Origin: Clostridia bacterium
GTDB taxonomy: Bacteria; Bacillota; Clostridia; UBA1212; UBA1255
DNA length: 43,219 nucleotides
Assembly: GCA_017508875.1 (NCBI GenBank)
Contig: JAFWQX010000010.1
Span: forward strand, 1-43,219
Reading direction: 5' to 3'
The translations under genes and the position numbers were made by a program. Shown here piece after piece: positions 16,024 to 23,564 of this stretch (positions within the stretch are counted from its first letter, which is position 1; the number at the start of each line of letters is the position of its first letter). A model generated the notes under the pieces. That model saw only the letters and a program-made list of their open reading frames with translations, did not search any database and was not told the DNA's origin.

Positions 16024-16788
16024 TTAGTTGATCAGAACGACGACCGTGCCGGATTCCGCGGTTATAAACGGCATCGGTCCGACATCAGAACCATCAAAAA
16101 AACAGGCAGAAAACTCGTTGCTCACACCTAACGTTGTCCGCGCACTCACTTCACCGTGAAGAAGCGGATACTTGAAACCGGAAGCAGTAACGACCGCGCA
16201 CTCACAGCCCCAGGGAAAAATTGACACAAACGAACCTTTCCTGGGTGATAATTGCACAGTTCTATCCCTGAAAACAAGGAGCATCGCGCCTTCCACATCA
16301 CCCGTCAGCCTGCAAACCCCGCCGCACGCAGCGACCTCCGCCGCCACGCTGATGTTGCCCATAGTATGATCCAGCCTCCCGCCGACGCCTCCGAGTATCA
16401 GAAAATCACGAAATCCGCGCTCAAGAAGCACTTTCACGGCGAACCCTATATCAGTATCATCTTTTTCCGCCGGCAATCTAATAAGTTCGGTCCCTTCGGC
16501 CAGTTCCGGCAGTTCGCCGCGGTACGAATCAAAATCCCCCACGAGCAAGCCAAACGGAATCGCGGCGTCAATAGCATACTTCAGCCCCCCGTCGCACACC
16601 GCGACAAAATCGTCGGGCACAATAAGATCCGCCCCGCAAATGGCCGGAGCCGCACCGATAACAACAGCCCGTCCGCGGGTCCCGCGCAAATCCGGGCAAC
16701 GCTCCCGCTTCTCCCCGTCACATACACTCATATCAAAACCCATCCTCACACACGAACTAGCGCACGCAAACTGCGCAACAACAAACAC
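16024..16788 (-). CDS. thiN: Thiamine pyrophosphokinase
   Basis: Up to 254 residues if read from GTG 16788, which directly follows the peptidase stop (TGAGTG). The family is usually 210-220 residues, so an internal ATG at 16743 or 16731 is a likely alternative start. Motifs are VCDGGLKYA, LLVGDFDS (acidic metal-binding pair), LPAEKDDTDIGFA, and GGVGGRLDHTMGNI, which together define the N-terminal catalytic domain. The C-terminal domain (GSFVSIFPWG, GFKYPL, GVSNEF) binds thiamine. The enzyme moves pyrophosphate from ATP to thiamine to make the cofactor TPP. Its T-ending codons are very frequent compared with the start of the peptidase gene on the same transcript. Confidence 0.92.
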   Translation of the reverse strand: MFVVAQFACASSCVRMGFDMSVCDGEKRERCPDLRGTRGRAVVIGAAPAICGADLIVPDDFVAVCDGGLKYAIDAAIPFGLLVGDFDSYRGELPELAEGTELIRLPAEKDDTDIGFAVKVLLERGFRDFLILGGVGGRLDHTMGNISVAAEVAACGGVCRLTGDVEGAMLLVFRDRTVQLSPRKGSFVSIFPWGCECAVVTASGFKYPLLHGEVSARTTLGVSNEFSACFFDGSDVGPMPFITAESGTVVVLIN

Positions 16789-18534
16789 TCATCCGAGCAC
16801 GTTGAGAATAATATCCGCAAGCCTTTCGACCGCCCCGTCGGCAAACGGCGACTCAAGCCCCACACGCTCGACATTGTCCGAAAAAGACCCGGCATAATCC
16901 CAGTTAAGCAGCTCAAAATAAACGCCGAGCCCGGCACCGGCCTTGTCCTTCTCCTTCGCCGCGATCTGCAAAGCCACAGAATCTGCCGTCACGTAACTGA
17001 TTACGTAAAACGCCTGCTGATAAAAATGCTCGATCATTGACCAGCTGTATTCAAAAAACTCGAAACCATCTGACACGCCGAAATCCGCCAGCACTTCGCG
17101 CGCAAGGCCGCACACACGCTCGGTCGTTAATTCATTGTCCGGCACAGCATAAAGGCGCTCTTCAAACGCGTAATACAGGCATTGCGAAACGTAAAGTTCG
17201 ACCGCCGACGCCTTTTTGTACTTCCGGAGCGCATCGATCGCTTCCTTTGACAGGCCCGAACGGTCAATTCCGTTTAAAAACATATATTCGAGCGACGTTG
17301 ACGCGATCTCGCTGAGGTCAATATTGCCGATGATCCCGTAGTTCAGAAATCCGTCGGTGAAATGTCCGAATTCGTGCGCGAGTGTCAATGCGTCAGACGC
17401 GTTGCCGCTGCCCAGAATTACCGTTACCGGCGCGTCGTACTTCGGAATATACGTCGTAAACGAAGCCGAGAGCTGCCTGCTGTCGTATCCGAGGTAGCAA
17501 AGGTCGTACTTCTCCATAAATTTGAACGATTCCGACAGCCGCTCGTCCATTTTGCCCAGAACCTTTTCGACCGCGTCGCTTACGCTGCCCGCGGACAACG
17601 GTATTTCGCCCACGTCATACAGGATATCGAACAGTCCTTCCGCGCTCGCCTTATTATAGAGCGGGACGATATATTTCTTTACGTTGGCGACGAGCTTGTT
17701 CGCCTGGTCGGGCGTATAATCTCTGTTTAGCGCGTATGAGAAAGCAAATTCGGCATAGTTGTCAAATCCGGCCAGTTTTGCGATCTGTTTTCTGGTTTTA
17801 ACGAGTTCGATCAGTATCGGCCCGGTGTCCTGATTTACGCGCTTGTAAAATTCGCCGTAAATCTTTTTATAGTCAGTTTCGTCAATGATGTTCGCTGCGT
17901 GGTCCGCGATATTTCCACGCACGCCGTCAATTTCAAACTCCGCCTTCATATAGTCGTAGGCGCTGAATTGTGTCACAAGTTCGCTTTCGCGCTGCATGAG
18001 CGCGGCAATTTCATCGGTCAATATTCCGCCGTCAACGTATTTGTCCAGCGTGCCTTCTCCGAACAGGTCGCTTTCAAGGGCTTCTTTGTTTTCTGATTGT
18101 GCGCACGCAACGTAAAGATTTTCAAATTCCTGATTGACCTTCGGCGTGTTTTTGTCGAAGAATTCGGTCTCGGCGACCCATTCGTTGTCGGTGGTGTCAA
18201 TGCTGAACCGGACGTAGGCGAGCGTTTCCATTGACTGCCACGTCAGGTACGCATTGTACGCGTCAAGAACCGCGTTTTCTATTTCTTCAAGCGTGTGTTT
18301 TTCTCCGTCAGTGCCGTCAACGATCCTGATCTTGCTTTGCATCATTTCGATCGTTTCTTTTGCGTCCGGCCTTTCGTATTTCATTTCGCTGAGTTTTACA
18401 GTCGCTCTTGCGTATGGTGAAAAATCTCCGAGGAGTAATCTCATGAGGCTGCATCCCGGGCTGGCAACGATCGCTGCCAGCATTGTGACGACGGTCAACA
18501 CAGTTATCGCAATGGTCAATATTTTTTTCTTCAT
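16789..18534 (-). CDS. Secreted M3-like (oligoendopeptidase F-type) metallopeptidase
   Basis: Protein of 581 residues from ATG 18534, chosen because AGAGGAG precedes it and it opens a signal sequence (MKKKILTIAITVLTVVTMLAAIVASPGC). The cysteine in SPGC may be lipidated, but Pro is unusual in a lipobox, so plain secretion is also possible. The zinc motif HEFGH is at residues 387-391, with a downstream Glu in LSEIASTSLEYMF as probable third ligand; both fit M3/M3B peptidases. Most of the protein is helical and ends with EFFEYSWSMIEHFYQQAFYVISY, a typical M3B C-terminal segment. Such enzymes cut short peptides. The thiN gene follows without a gap. The promoter faces away from that of the gene at 18924. 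Confidence 0.88.
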   Translation of the reverse strand: MKKKILTIAITVLTVVTMLAAIVASPGCSLMRLLLGDFSPYARATVKLSEMKYERPDAKETIEMMQSKIRIVDGTDGEKHTLEEIENAVLDAYNAYLTWQSMETLAYVRFSIDTTDNEWVAETEFFDKNTPKVNQEFENLYVACAQSENKEALESDLFGEGTLDKYVDGGILTDEIAALMQRESELVTQFSAYDYMKAEFEIDGVRGNIADHAANIIDETDYKKIYGEFYKRVNQDTGPILIELVKTRKQIAKLAGFDNYAEFAFSYALNRDYTPDQANKLVANVKKYIVPLYNKASAEGLFDILYDVGEIPLSAGSVSDAVEKVLGKMDERLSESFKFMEKYDLCYLGYDSRQLSASFTTYIPKYDAPVTVILGSGNASDALTLAHEFGHFTDGFLNYGIIGNIDLSEIASTSLEYMFLNGIDRSGLSKEAIDALRKYKKASAVELYVSQCLYYAFEERLYAVPDNELTTERVCGLAREVLADFGVSDGFEFFEYSWSMIEHFYQQAFYVISYVTADSVALQIAAKEKDKAGAGLGVYFELLNWDYAGSFSDNVERVGLESPFADGAVERLADIILNVLG

Positions 18535-18599
18535 CTCTTTATCTCCTCTTGCCATTTTTCGCCTGCCGTTTTTCAAGAGCCCTACCTAAATTTTTCTTC

Positions 18600-18629
18600 A
18601 TTATACTCAATAAGGCATCTCAAATGCAA
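18600..18629 (-). promoter_or_regulatory. Promoter of the peptidase-thiN operon
   Basis: On the minus strand TTGCAT (18629-18624), 18 bases, TATAAT (18605-18600). The facing 19-mer copy 18636-18654 lies six bases upstream, again with a duplicated GTTGCAT. Confidence 0.7.
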
Positions 18630-18635
18630 CTGTAT

Positions 18636-18780
18636 GCAACTGGGGACAGGCACCTTTTTTACAACTATGCAACTGGGGACAGGCACCTTTTTTACAAGAA
18701 TTTACATTAACTGCTGTTAAAATATAAAAAAGAGCAAAAAATCTAAACGGATTTTGAGAAAGGTGCCTGTCCCCAGTTGC
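18636..18780. repeat. 19-mer repeats between divergent genes, with a 112-bp unit
   Basis: Minus copies 18636-18654 and 18669-18687, plus copy 18762-18780. The last two form a 112-bp unit. After it TTGCAT recurs three times (18787-18810) before the promoter of the next gene. Each divergent gene has a copy facing it. Confidence 0.9.
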
Positions 18781-18804
18781 ATACAGTTGCATATAGTTGC
18801 ATAG

Positions 18805-18833
18805 TTGCATTATTCTAAAAAGTGTGCTAAACT
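18805..18833 (+). promoter_or_regulatory. Promoter of the gene at 18924
   Basis: TTGCAT at 18805-18810, 17 bases, TAAACT at 18828-18833. Confidence 0.55.
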
Positions 18834-18923
18834 ATGAATAATCTGACGGATTTTTAACAAATTCGATTTGATCTCCGTATTTTCAGGAGTAAAAAAGAAG
18901 AACAAAAGATAGGAGCGAAAAGT

Positions 18924-19448
18924 ATGAGTTTTTTATCAAAACTGTTCGGCGATTCAAAAGAAGGAAAAGAAGCTCTCAATTTTCTTGAAACTCTTTTCAA
19001 AGAAAAAGAGAAGCAAAAAGAAAACGCCGCTAATAACCCGGAGCCTCAGACGACCGCTCCGGCCCCTCAGCCCACTTACGACGATATTGACGAAGACGGA
19101 CCTTCCGGCTTCTCGTACGGCCCCAGAATGCCTGAAGAGCCCAACCAGTACAACTATGACGGGCCATATCTCCAGTACTTCCAGAGCGTTTACGCAGAAG
19201 AATTCCCTGCCCTGCGACAGGAACTTGTCCACAAAGATTGCACGTGGTCGTATATCATCAATATGTACGACGGCGACCGCCTTGCACTTGTAGCAGAGTT
19301 ACTGTCCAGAAAATCATCCGCCAAGAAGCTCAAAAAAGACTGCAAAGCAAACGGGATCCCTTACGTCAGATTTTACTATGACTACCACGGCTGGTGGAAC
19401 ACACGCGAATACGTTGTCACCCGCTCACGCGAAGCAATGAACGGCTGA
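18924..19448 (+). CDS. Small protein of unknown function
   Basis: Protein of 174 residues; AGATAGGAG precedes the ATG. I do not recognise the family. Layout: an amphipathic, lysine-rich start (MSFLSKLFGDSKEGKEALNF), a Pro/Thr/Gln-rich linker (residues 36-50), an acidic patch (DDIDEDGPSGF), and a folded C-terminal half (YLQYFQSVYAEEFPALRQEL, ALVAELLSRKSSAKKLKKDC, PYVRFYYDYHGWWNTREYVV). The last part looks like a small alpha/beta domain that might bind nucleic acid through its basic helix, which is speculation. It is cytoplasmic by sequence. The RT gene lies 175 bases on in the same direction with the structured RNA between, so the two may share a transcript. Confidence 0.65.
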   Translation: MSFLSKLFGDSKEGKEALNFLETLFKEKEKQKENAANNPEPQTTAPAPQPTYDDIDEDGPSGFSYGPRMPEEPNQYNYDGPYLQYFQSVYAEEFPALRQELVHKDCTWSYIINMYDGDRLALVAELLSRKSSAKKLKKDCKANGIPYVRFYYDYHGWWNTREYVVTRSREAMNG

Positions 19449-19502
19449 AATAACCGCGACACGATACGTATGCATTGACCACCCGACAAATCAACATCCG
19501 AA

Positions 19503-19644
19503 AAAAAGCAGACTGAGAATGCCTATGCGCCCGCGACGGACCCGGCATGGACCTTTATATAATGCTTCGCGGGCAGCTTGTCCATGTACGGTCTGGTAAA
19601 CCCCGGAATTTTCCGGGCTTTAATGTCTTCTCAGTCTGCTTTTT
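19503..19644 (+). ncRNA. Candidate structured RNA in front of the reverse transcriptase, with pseudoknot
   Basis: Outer stem: 17 perfect pairs, AAAAAGCAGACTGAGAA (19503-19519) with TTCTCAGTCTGCTTTTT (19628-19644). Inside is a stem GCCCGCGA (19529-19536) with TCGCGGGC (19567-19574). Seven bases of its loop, CATGGAC (19546-19552), pair with GTCCATG (19580-19586) outside, giving an H-type pseudoknot. A further hairpin is CCCGGAA (19602-19608) with TTCCGGG (19611-19617). The outer 3' arm ends in five T and could also act as a terminator or attenuator. The layout recalls the a1/a2-bounded RNA before retron RTs, but the RT is not clearly of retron type. Confidence 0.65.
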
Positions 19645-20888
19645 ATATTCCCCGAAACATCATGCTCGAGCTGCTTTCAGACATAAAAACCTGGGAAAAA
19701 TTCTACGAATATAAAACGTCGCTCGCCTGCCCGAAAGAATTCACGGACGAACTGCGCAAATTCATTGACAGCCGTAGCTTTCAGCGCATATGCGAAGCAA
19801 TTGACCGCGGTGACCCTTTCCCGCACCCGCGCAAATCTGTGATCAGCAAGCTGAATTCGTCCAAAAAACGCACTGTATACATTTATCCGCATGACGAAAA
19901 CATCGTATTCAAACTGCTGACTTACCTGCTTCTTCGCAAATACGACAGCCTGTTCGACAGCGGCCTTTATTCATTTCGCCCCGGTCTCAGCGCAAAGGAC
20001 GCCGTCCGCAGCCTCAGGCGCGTCAGAGGCATCGGAAAAATGTATTCATACAAAGTTGACATCCACGACTACTTCAACTCGATCCCGGTCGCACGCCTCA
20101 TCCCGATGCTGAACGAAATACTTGCCGACGATCCGAAACTGTGCGATTTCCTCACGAATCTCCTGGCGGATCCGTATGTTATTGACCGAGGCAAGACCGT
20201 CATGGAACAGAAAGGCATAATGGCCGGGACTCCATTGTCGTCTTTTTACGCGAATATTTATATGCGGGCGCTCGATCATCACTTTGCGGCTTTGGGCGTT
20301 CCGTACGCGCGCTATTCCGATGATATAATCGTTTTTGCGCAGTCAAAGGAAGAAACGGAGCAATATGCTGCGACAATACGCGTTTTTCTGGGCGAGTACG
20401 GTCTTTGCGTAAATCCGGACAAAGAACAATTTTCGTCTCCGGAGGACGGCTGGACTTTTCTTGGTTTCAGTGTTAAGGGCAATGTCGTGGATATCGCGCC
20501 GGCAACTGTGCTGAAGTTGAAGGGCAAGATGCGGCGCAAGGCGGCAGGTCTTTTGCGCTGGCGTTTGCGTAATGAAGTTTCCGGTGAAAAAGCCGCTGCT
20601 GCGTTCATTCGCATTTTCAATCGTAAACTGCTCGAGGGGCCTAAGGACAATGAGCTTACCTGGAGCTACTGGTTCTTTCCCGTGATCAATACGTCTAAGA
20701 GTTTGCGCGTGATCGACAATTACGCGCAGGAGTGCATTCGGTATATTATTAGCGGTAAGCGAACTAAAGCTCGCTTTAACGTCAGATACGAGGATATAAA
20801 GAAGCTCGGCTACCGTAATCTCGTGCACGCATATTATGACTATAATCGCTCGTCAGCAAACTCAAAACCCTCTCCTTCCCAAAATTAA
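19623..20888 (+). CDS. Stand-alone reverse transcriptase, group II-like, class uncertain
   Basis: Protein of 421 residues from ATG 19623; ATG 19662 and an upstream TTG 19578 (inside the RNA element) are alternatives, and none has a clear ribosome binding site. RT blocks are visible in order: SKKRTVYIYPHDENIVFKLL, YSFRPGLSAKDAVRSL, KVDIHDYFNSIP (first catalytic Asp), QKGIMAGTPLSSFYANIYM, and RYSDDIIVF (YSDD at residues 231-234, the YxDD core). WTFLGFSV and a basic thumb (KLKGKMRRKAAGLLRWRLR) follow. There is no maturase zinc or HNH endonuclease tail and no group II intron RNA around it, so it is not a mobile intron ORF. I see no clear retron-type VTG motif. It could be a defence-type RT or a domesticated group II-like RT. 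The function is unknown. Confidence 0.85.
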   Translation: MSSQSAFYIPRNIMLELLSDIKTWEKFYEYKTSLACPKEFTDELRKFIDSRSFQRICEAIDRGDPFPHPRKSVISKLNSSKKRTVYIYPHDENIVFKLLTYLLLRKYDSLFDSGLYSFRPGLSAKDAVRSLRRVRGIGKMYSYKVDIHDYFNSIPVARLIPMLNEILADDPKLCDFLTNLLADPYVIDRGKTVMEQKGIMAGTPLSSFYANIYMRALDHHFAALGVPYARYSDDIIVFAQSKEETEQYAATIRVFLGEYGLCVNPDKEQFSSPEDGWTFLGFSVKGNVVDIAPATVLKLKGKMRRKAAGLLRWRLRNEVSGEKAAAAFIRIFNRKLLEGPKDNELTWSYWFFPVINTSKSLRVIDNYAQECIRYIISGKRTKARFNVRYEDIKKLGYRNLVHAYYDYNRSSANSKPSPSQN

Positions 20889-20895
20889 AAACTAT

Positions 20896-21015
20896 GCAAC
20901 TGGGGACAGGCACCGTTTGGGGGCTTTGGGCCAACTGTGTGCAACTGGGGACAGGCACCGGTTGCATGATTAACATATTATGTGGTTTGCAAAACCGGTG
21001 CCTGTCCCCAGTTGC
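20896..21015. repeat. 19-mer repeats including a 75-bp REPIN-like unit
   Basis: Minus copies 20896-20914 and 20941-20959, plus copy 20997-21015. The last two form a 75-bp unit with 23-base perfect arms (20941-20963, 20993-21015) and a spacer shared, inverted, with 12364-12438. These are the last copies in the window. Confidence 0.95.
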
Positions 21016-21040
21016 AAAAAGGGCGTGAAAACAGTATAAT
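21012..21040 (+). promoter_or_regulatory. Promoter of nagB, -35 supplied by the repeat
   Basis: TTGCAA at 21012-21017, whose first four bases are the end of the 19-mer repeat, then 17 bases and TATAAT at 21035-21040. Confidence 0.75.
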
Positions 21041-21082
21041 CCTGCTACAACCGAATAATTGACACTGAAAGGACTTGTGACA

Positions 21083-21871
21083 ATGAAAGTTATAATAAGA
21101 AACACCTACGAAGAAATGAGCCGCTGGGCGGCGGAATATATAATTGGCCGCATAAATGCACACAACGCATCCCCGGCCGGAGCGATAAGACCGTTTGTAC
21201 TTGGATTGCCCACAGGCTCGTCCCCTCTGGGAGTTTACGCCGAATTCATCAAAGCAAACCGCGAAGGCAGAGTAAGTTTCAAAAACGTTGTCACCTTCAA
21301 CATGGACGAGTACGCCGGCCTAACGCGCGACCACGAACAGAGCTACTGGAAATTTATGCACGATAATCTATTCGACCACATCGATATTGACCCCGAAAAC
21401 GTTAACATTCTGAACGGCATGGCAGAAGACCCCGAAGCAGAATGCAGGCGTTACGAGGACAAGATCACGGAATACGGCGGCATCGACCTCTTCCTCGGCG
21501 GCAGCGGCGTTGACGGCCACATCGCGTTCAACGAACCGTTCACGAGCCTTAATTCCCGCACCGGCGTACGCAAACTGACATACGACACGCTTCTCGCAAA
21601 CGCCAGATTTTTCGGCGGCGATTTCAGCAAAGTGCCTAAGACCGCTCTTTCAGTCGGCGTAGGTACAGTCATGGATGCCGCAGAAGTACTGCTCCTCCTC
21701 TCCGGGCACAATAAAGCCCGCGCCCTTCGTCATCTCGTCGAAGAACCGGTTTCGGGCAAATGGACCGTCAGCGCACTTCAGCTGCATCCGGCGGCAATCA
21801 TTGCCTGCGACGAAGACGCGTGTGACGAACTTACCGTCGGTACGTACAAATATTTCAAGGAAACGGAATAA
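21083..21871 (+). CDS. nagB: Glucosamine-6-phosphate deaminase
   Basis: Protein of 262 residues from ATG 21083 (AAAGGA nine bases upstream); an upstream in-frame TTG is less likely. It turns glucosamine 6-phosphate into fructose 6-phosphate and ammonia, feeding amino sugars into glycolysis. Motifs are LGLPTGSSPLGVYAEF (phosphate loop), FNMDEYAGL (Asp of the catalytic site), and LFLGGSGVDGHIAFNEPFTSLNSRTGVRKL, which is the family signature with Ser in place of the more common Ile in GGIGxDGHIAFNEP. The length is normal. No allosteric C-terminal extension is present. The nearby GH99-like enzymes could supply sugars, but nothing in the sequence ties them together. Confidence 0.95.
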   Translation: MKVIIRNTYEEMSRWAAEYIIGRINAHNASPAGAIRPFVLGLPTGSSPLGVYAEFIKANREGRVSFKNVVTFNMDEYAGLTRDHEQSYWKFMHDNLFDHIDIDPENVNILNGMAEDPEAECRRYEDKITEYGGIDLFLGGSGVDGHIAFNEPFTSLNSRTGVRKLTYDTLLANARFFGGDFSKVPKTALSVGVGTVMDAAEVLLLLSGHNKARALRHLVEEPVSGKWTVSALQLHPAAIIACDEDACDELTVGTYKYFKETE

Positions 21872-21880
21872 TATTACAGC

Positions 21881-22003
21881 TCCGGCAATTTTCGGAAATA
21901 TTCGGAAAATCTTGGAAATATCCGGTAAAATTCGGAAAACCTTGGAAATATCCGGCAATATTTGGCAAAATCCGGAAACACCCGGAAAAGCACGGACGCC
22001 CGG
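21881..22003. repeat. Exact 10-bp-period array, twelve units of NNCGGAAANN
   Basis: From 21881 every ten bases bring YGG followed by A-rich sequence: TCCGGCAATT, TTCGGAAATA, TTCGGAAAAT, CTTGGAAATA, TCCGGTAAAA and so on. A 30-bp higher-order period (21901-21930 and 21931-21960) is visible. It fills the gap between nagB and ppa. Confidence 0.9.
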
Positions 22004-22050
22004 AACAATCACCAAAACACCTTACAAAAGAAAGGCAGGTCAATGCACTG

Positions 22051-22587
22051 ATGAGTAATATATGGCACGATATCAGCCCCAAACGCATAAACCCCGAAGA
22101 CTTCGTTGCCGTCGTCGAAATACCAAAAGGCAGCAAGAAAAAATACGAACTCGACAAAGCCACCGGCATGCTGATGCTTGACCGCATACTCTACACCTCC
22201 ACGCACTACCCGGCAAACTACGGCTTCATCCCGCGCACGTACGGCGACGACCTTGACCCCCTCGACGTACTGATCATCTGCTCGGAAGAAATCGAGCCAA
22301 TGACGCTCGTCCGCTGCTACCCCATCGGAGTCATCTCGATGATCGACGCCGGCCGCCGCGACGAAAAAATAATCGCCATCCCGTTCAACGATCCGAACTA
22401 CAACATGTACCACGACATTGACGAACTCCCCCAGCACCTGTTCGCCGAAATGTCGCACTTCTTTACCGTATACAAATCGCTGGAAAACAAACAGACCGCA
22501 GTAAACGACGAAGTGGGCGGCCGCGACGACGCCATAGCGATCGTTCAGGAAGCGATCGACAACTACATAGAAACGTACTGCAAGTAA
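22051..22587 (+). CDS. ppa: Inorganic pyrophosphatase, family I
   Basis: Protein of 178 residues. AAAGAAAGGCAGG lies about 15 bases before the ATG, a loose fit. Family I signature: YELDKATGMLMLDRIL, HYPANYGFIPRTYGDDLDPLDVLII (metal-binding DxxDPxD), and VISMIDAGRRDEKIIAIPFNDP. It hydrolyses the pyrophosphate released by biosynthetic reactions. The soluble hexameric type is inferred from length. It lies 180 bases after nagB, separated by the decamer array, and 36 bases before folD, so ppa and folD are probably cotranscribed. Confidence 0.95.
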   Translation: MSNIWHDISPKRINPEDFVAVVEIPKGSKKKYELDKATGMLMLDRILYTSTHYPANYGFIPRTYGDDLDPLDVLIICSEEIEPMTLVRCYPIGVISMIDAGRRDEKIIAIPFNDPNYNMYHDIDELPQHLFAEMSHFFTVYKSLENKQTAVNDEVGGRDDAIAIVQEAIDNYIETYCK

Positions 22588-22623
22588 TTTCACGCATTTT
22601 TTCACGGAAAGGAGCCGCGCACA

Positions 22624-23517
22624 ATGACAGGCACCGAGCGACAGGCACTTATCGAATCCGCCAAAACACATGACGGCCAACTAATATTAAACGGCAAAGC
22701 CCTTGCCTCCATTATCGAAGCCGAATTAAAATCGCGCGTGGCGGCAATAATTGAAAAAACCGGACGGACGCCTGCGCTGGCAACGATCATCGTAGGAGAA
22801 AACCCCGCGTCAGTTACTTACGTACGCATGAAAGGCCGCGCCTGCGAACGCATCGGATTAGAGCCGAGACGGATTGCCCTCCACGAAGAAACCACCACCG
22901 AAGAACTGCTCGAAAAGATCCGCGAACTAAACGCGGACCCGGACGTATGCGGCATACTTCTCCAGCATCCCGCGCCAAAACAGATCGACGAAAACAGATG
23001 CTTCAATGAAATAGACCCCGAAAAAGACGTTGACGGCGTAAACGCACAAAGCTACGGCCGCGTCGCACTGGGCGGAGACGGATTCGTTGCCGCCACTCCG
23101 GGCGGAATAATAAGGATACTAAAAGAATACGGGATACAGATCGAAGGCAAAGAAGCTGTCGTCATCGGCCGCAGCCGCATCCTCGGAAAGCCGGCGGCAA
23201 TGCTTCTCCTCCGCGAAAACGCAACCGTCACCGTAACACACAGAAAAACGGTAGACCTTCCGCAAGTCGTGCGCCGCGCCGACATAGTCGTAGCGTGCGT
23301 AGGCGAGCCGGAATTCGTCAAAGCAGAATGGATAAAACCGGGCGCCGTGCTGATCGACGCAGGCTACAACGCAGGCAACGTAGGCGATATTGACCTAAAA
23401 AACGCCGCCCCCCTCGCCTCCGCATACACGCCCGTCCCGGGAGGCGTTGGCCCAATGACGATCTGCACCCTTATGGAACAGACAGTAAAAGCCGCGGAGA
23501 AGCGGCTTGAAAACTGA
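22624..23517 (+). CDS. folD: Methylenetetrahydrofolate dehydrogenase/cyclohydrolase
   Basis: Protein of 297 residues with GAAAGGAG before ATG 22624. The bifunctional enzyme interconverts 5,10-methylene- and 10-formyl-tetrahydrofolate. The active-site segment is SVTYVRMKGRACERIG (catalytic Tyr and Lys); GILLQHPAPKQID and PEKDVDGVN follow. The nucleotide-binding domain has VVIGRSRILGKPAAMLLL and ends with YTPVPGGVGPMTICTLMEQT, the second signature. The first 15 residues (MTGTERQALIESAKT) extend beyond many homologues. Codon choice stays rich in A and C at third positions to the end. It converges on pdxA with 47 bases between stops and no obvious terminator. Confidence 0.95.
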   Translation: MTGTERQALIESAKTHDGQLILNGKALASIIEAELKSRVAAIIEKTGRTPALATIIVGENPASVTYVRMKGRACERIGLEPRRIALHEETTTEELLEKIRELNADPDVCGILLQHPAPKQIDENRCFNEIDPEKDVDGVNAQSYGRVALGGDGFVAATPGGIIRILKEYGIQIEGKEAVVIGRSRILGKPAAMLLLRENATVTVTHRKTVDLPQVVRRADIVVACVGEPEFVKAEWIKPGAVLIDAGYNAGNVGDIDLKNAAPLASAYTPVPGGVGPMTICTLMEQTVKAAEKRLEN

Positions 23518-23564
23518 AACAATATGCCATTTTGCGGCGTTTAGCACGATAAGATCATGCAAAA

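Noticed and set aside
16252..17040. Plus-strand open frame of 262 codons opposite thiN and the peptidase
   Set aside because: It is the shadow of two well-supported minus-strand genes and has no recognisable protein features.
19503..20888. Retron or group II intron call for the RT locus
   Set aside because: No clear retron VTG motif was seen, and there are no intron domain V-like sequences, maturase zinc or HNH domains. The class is left open.
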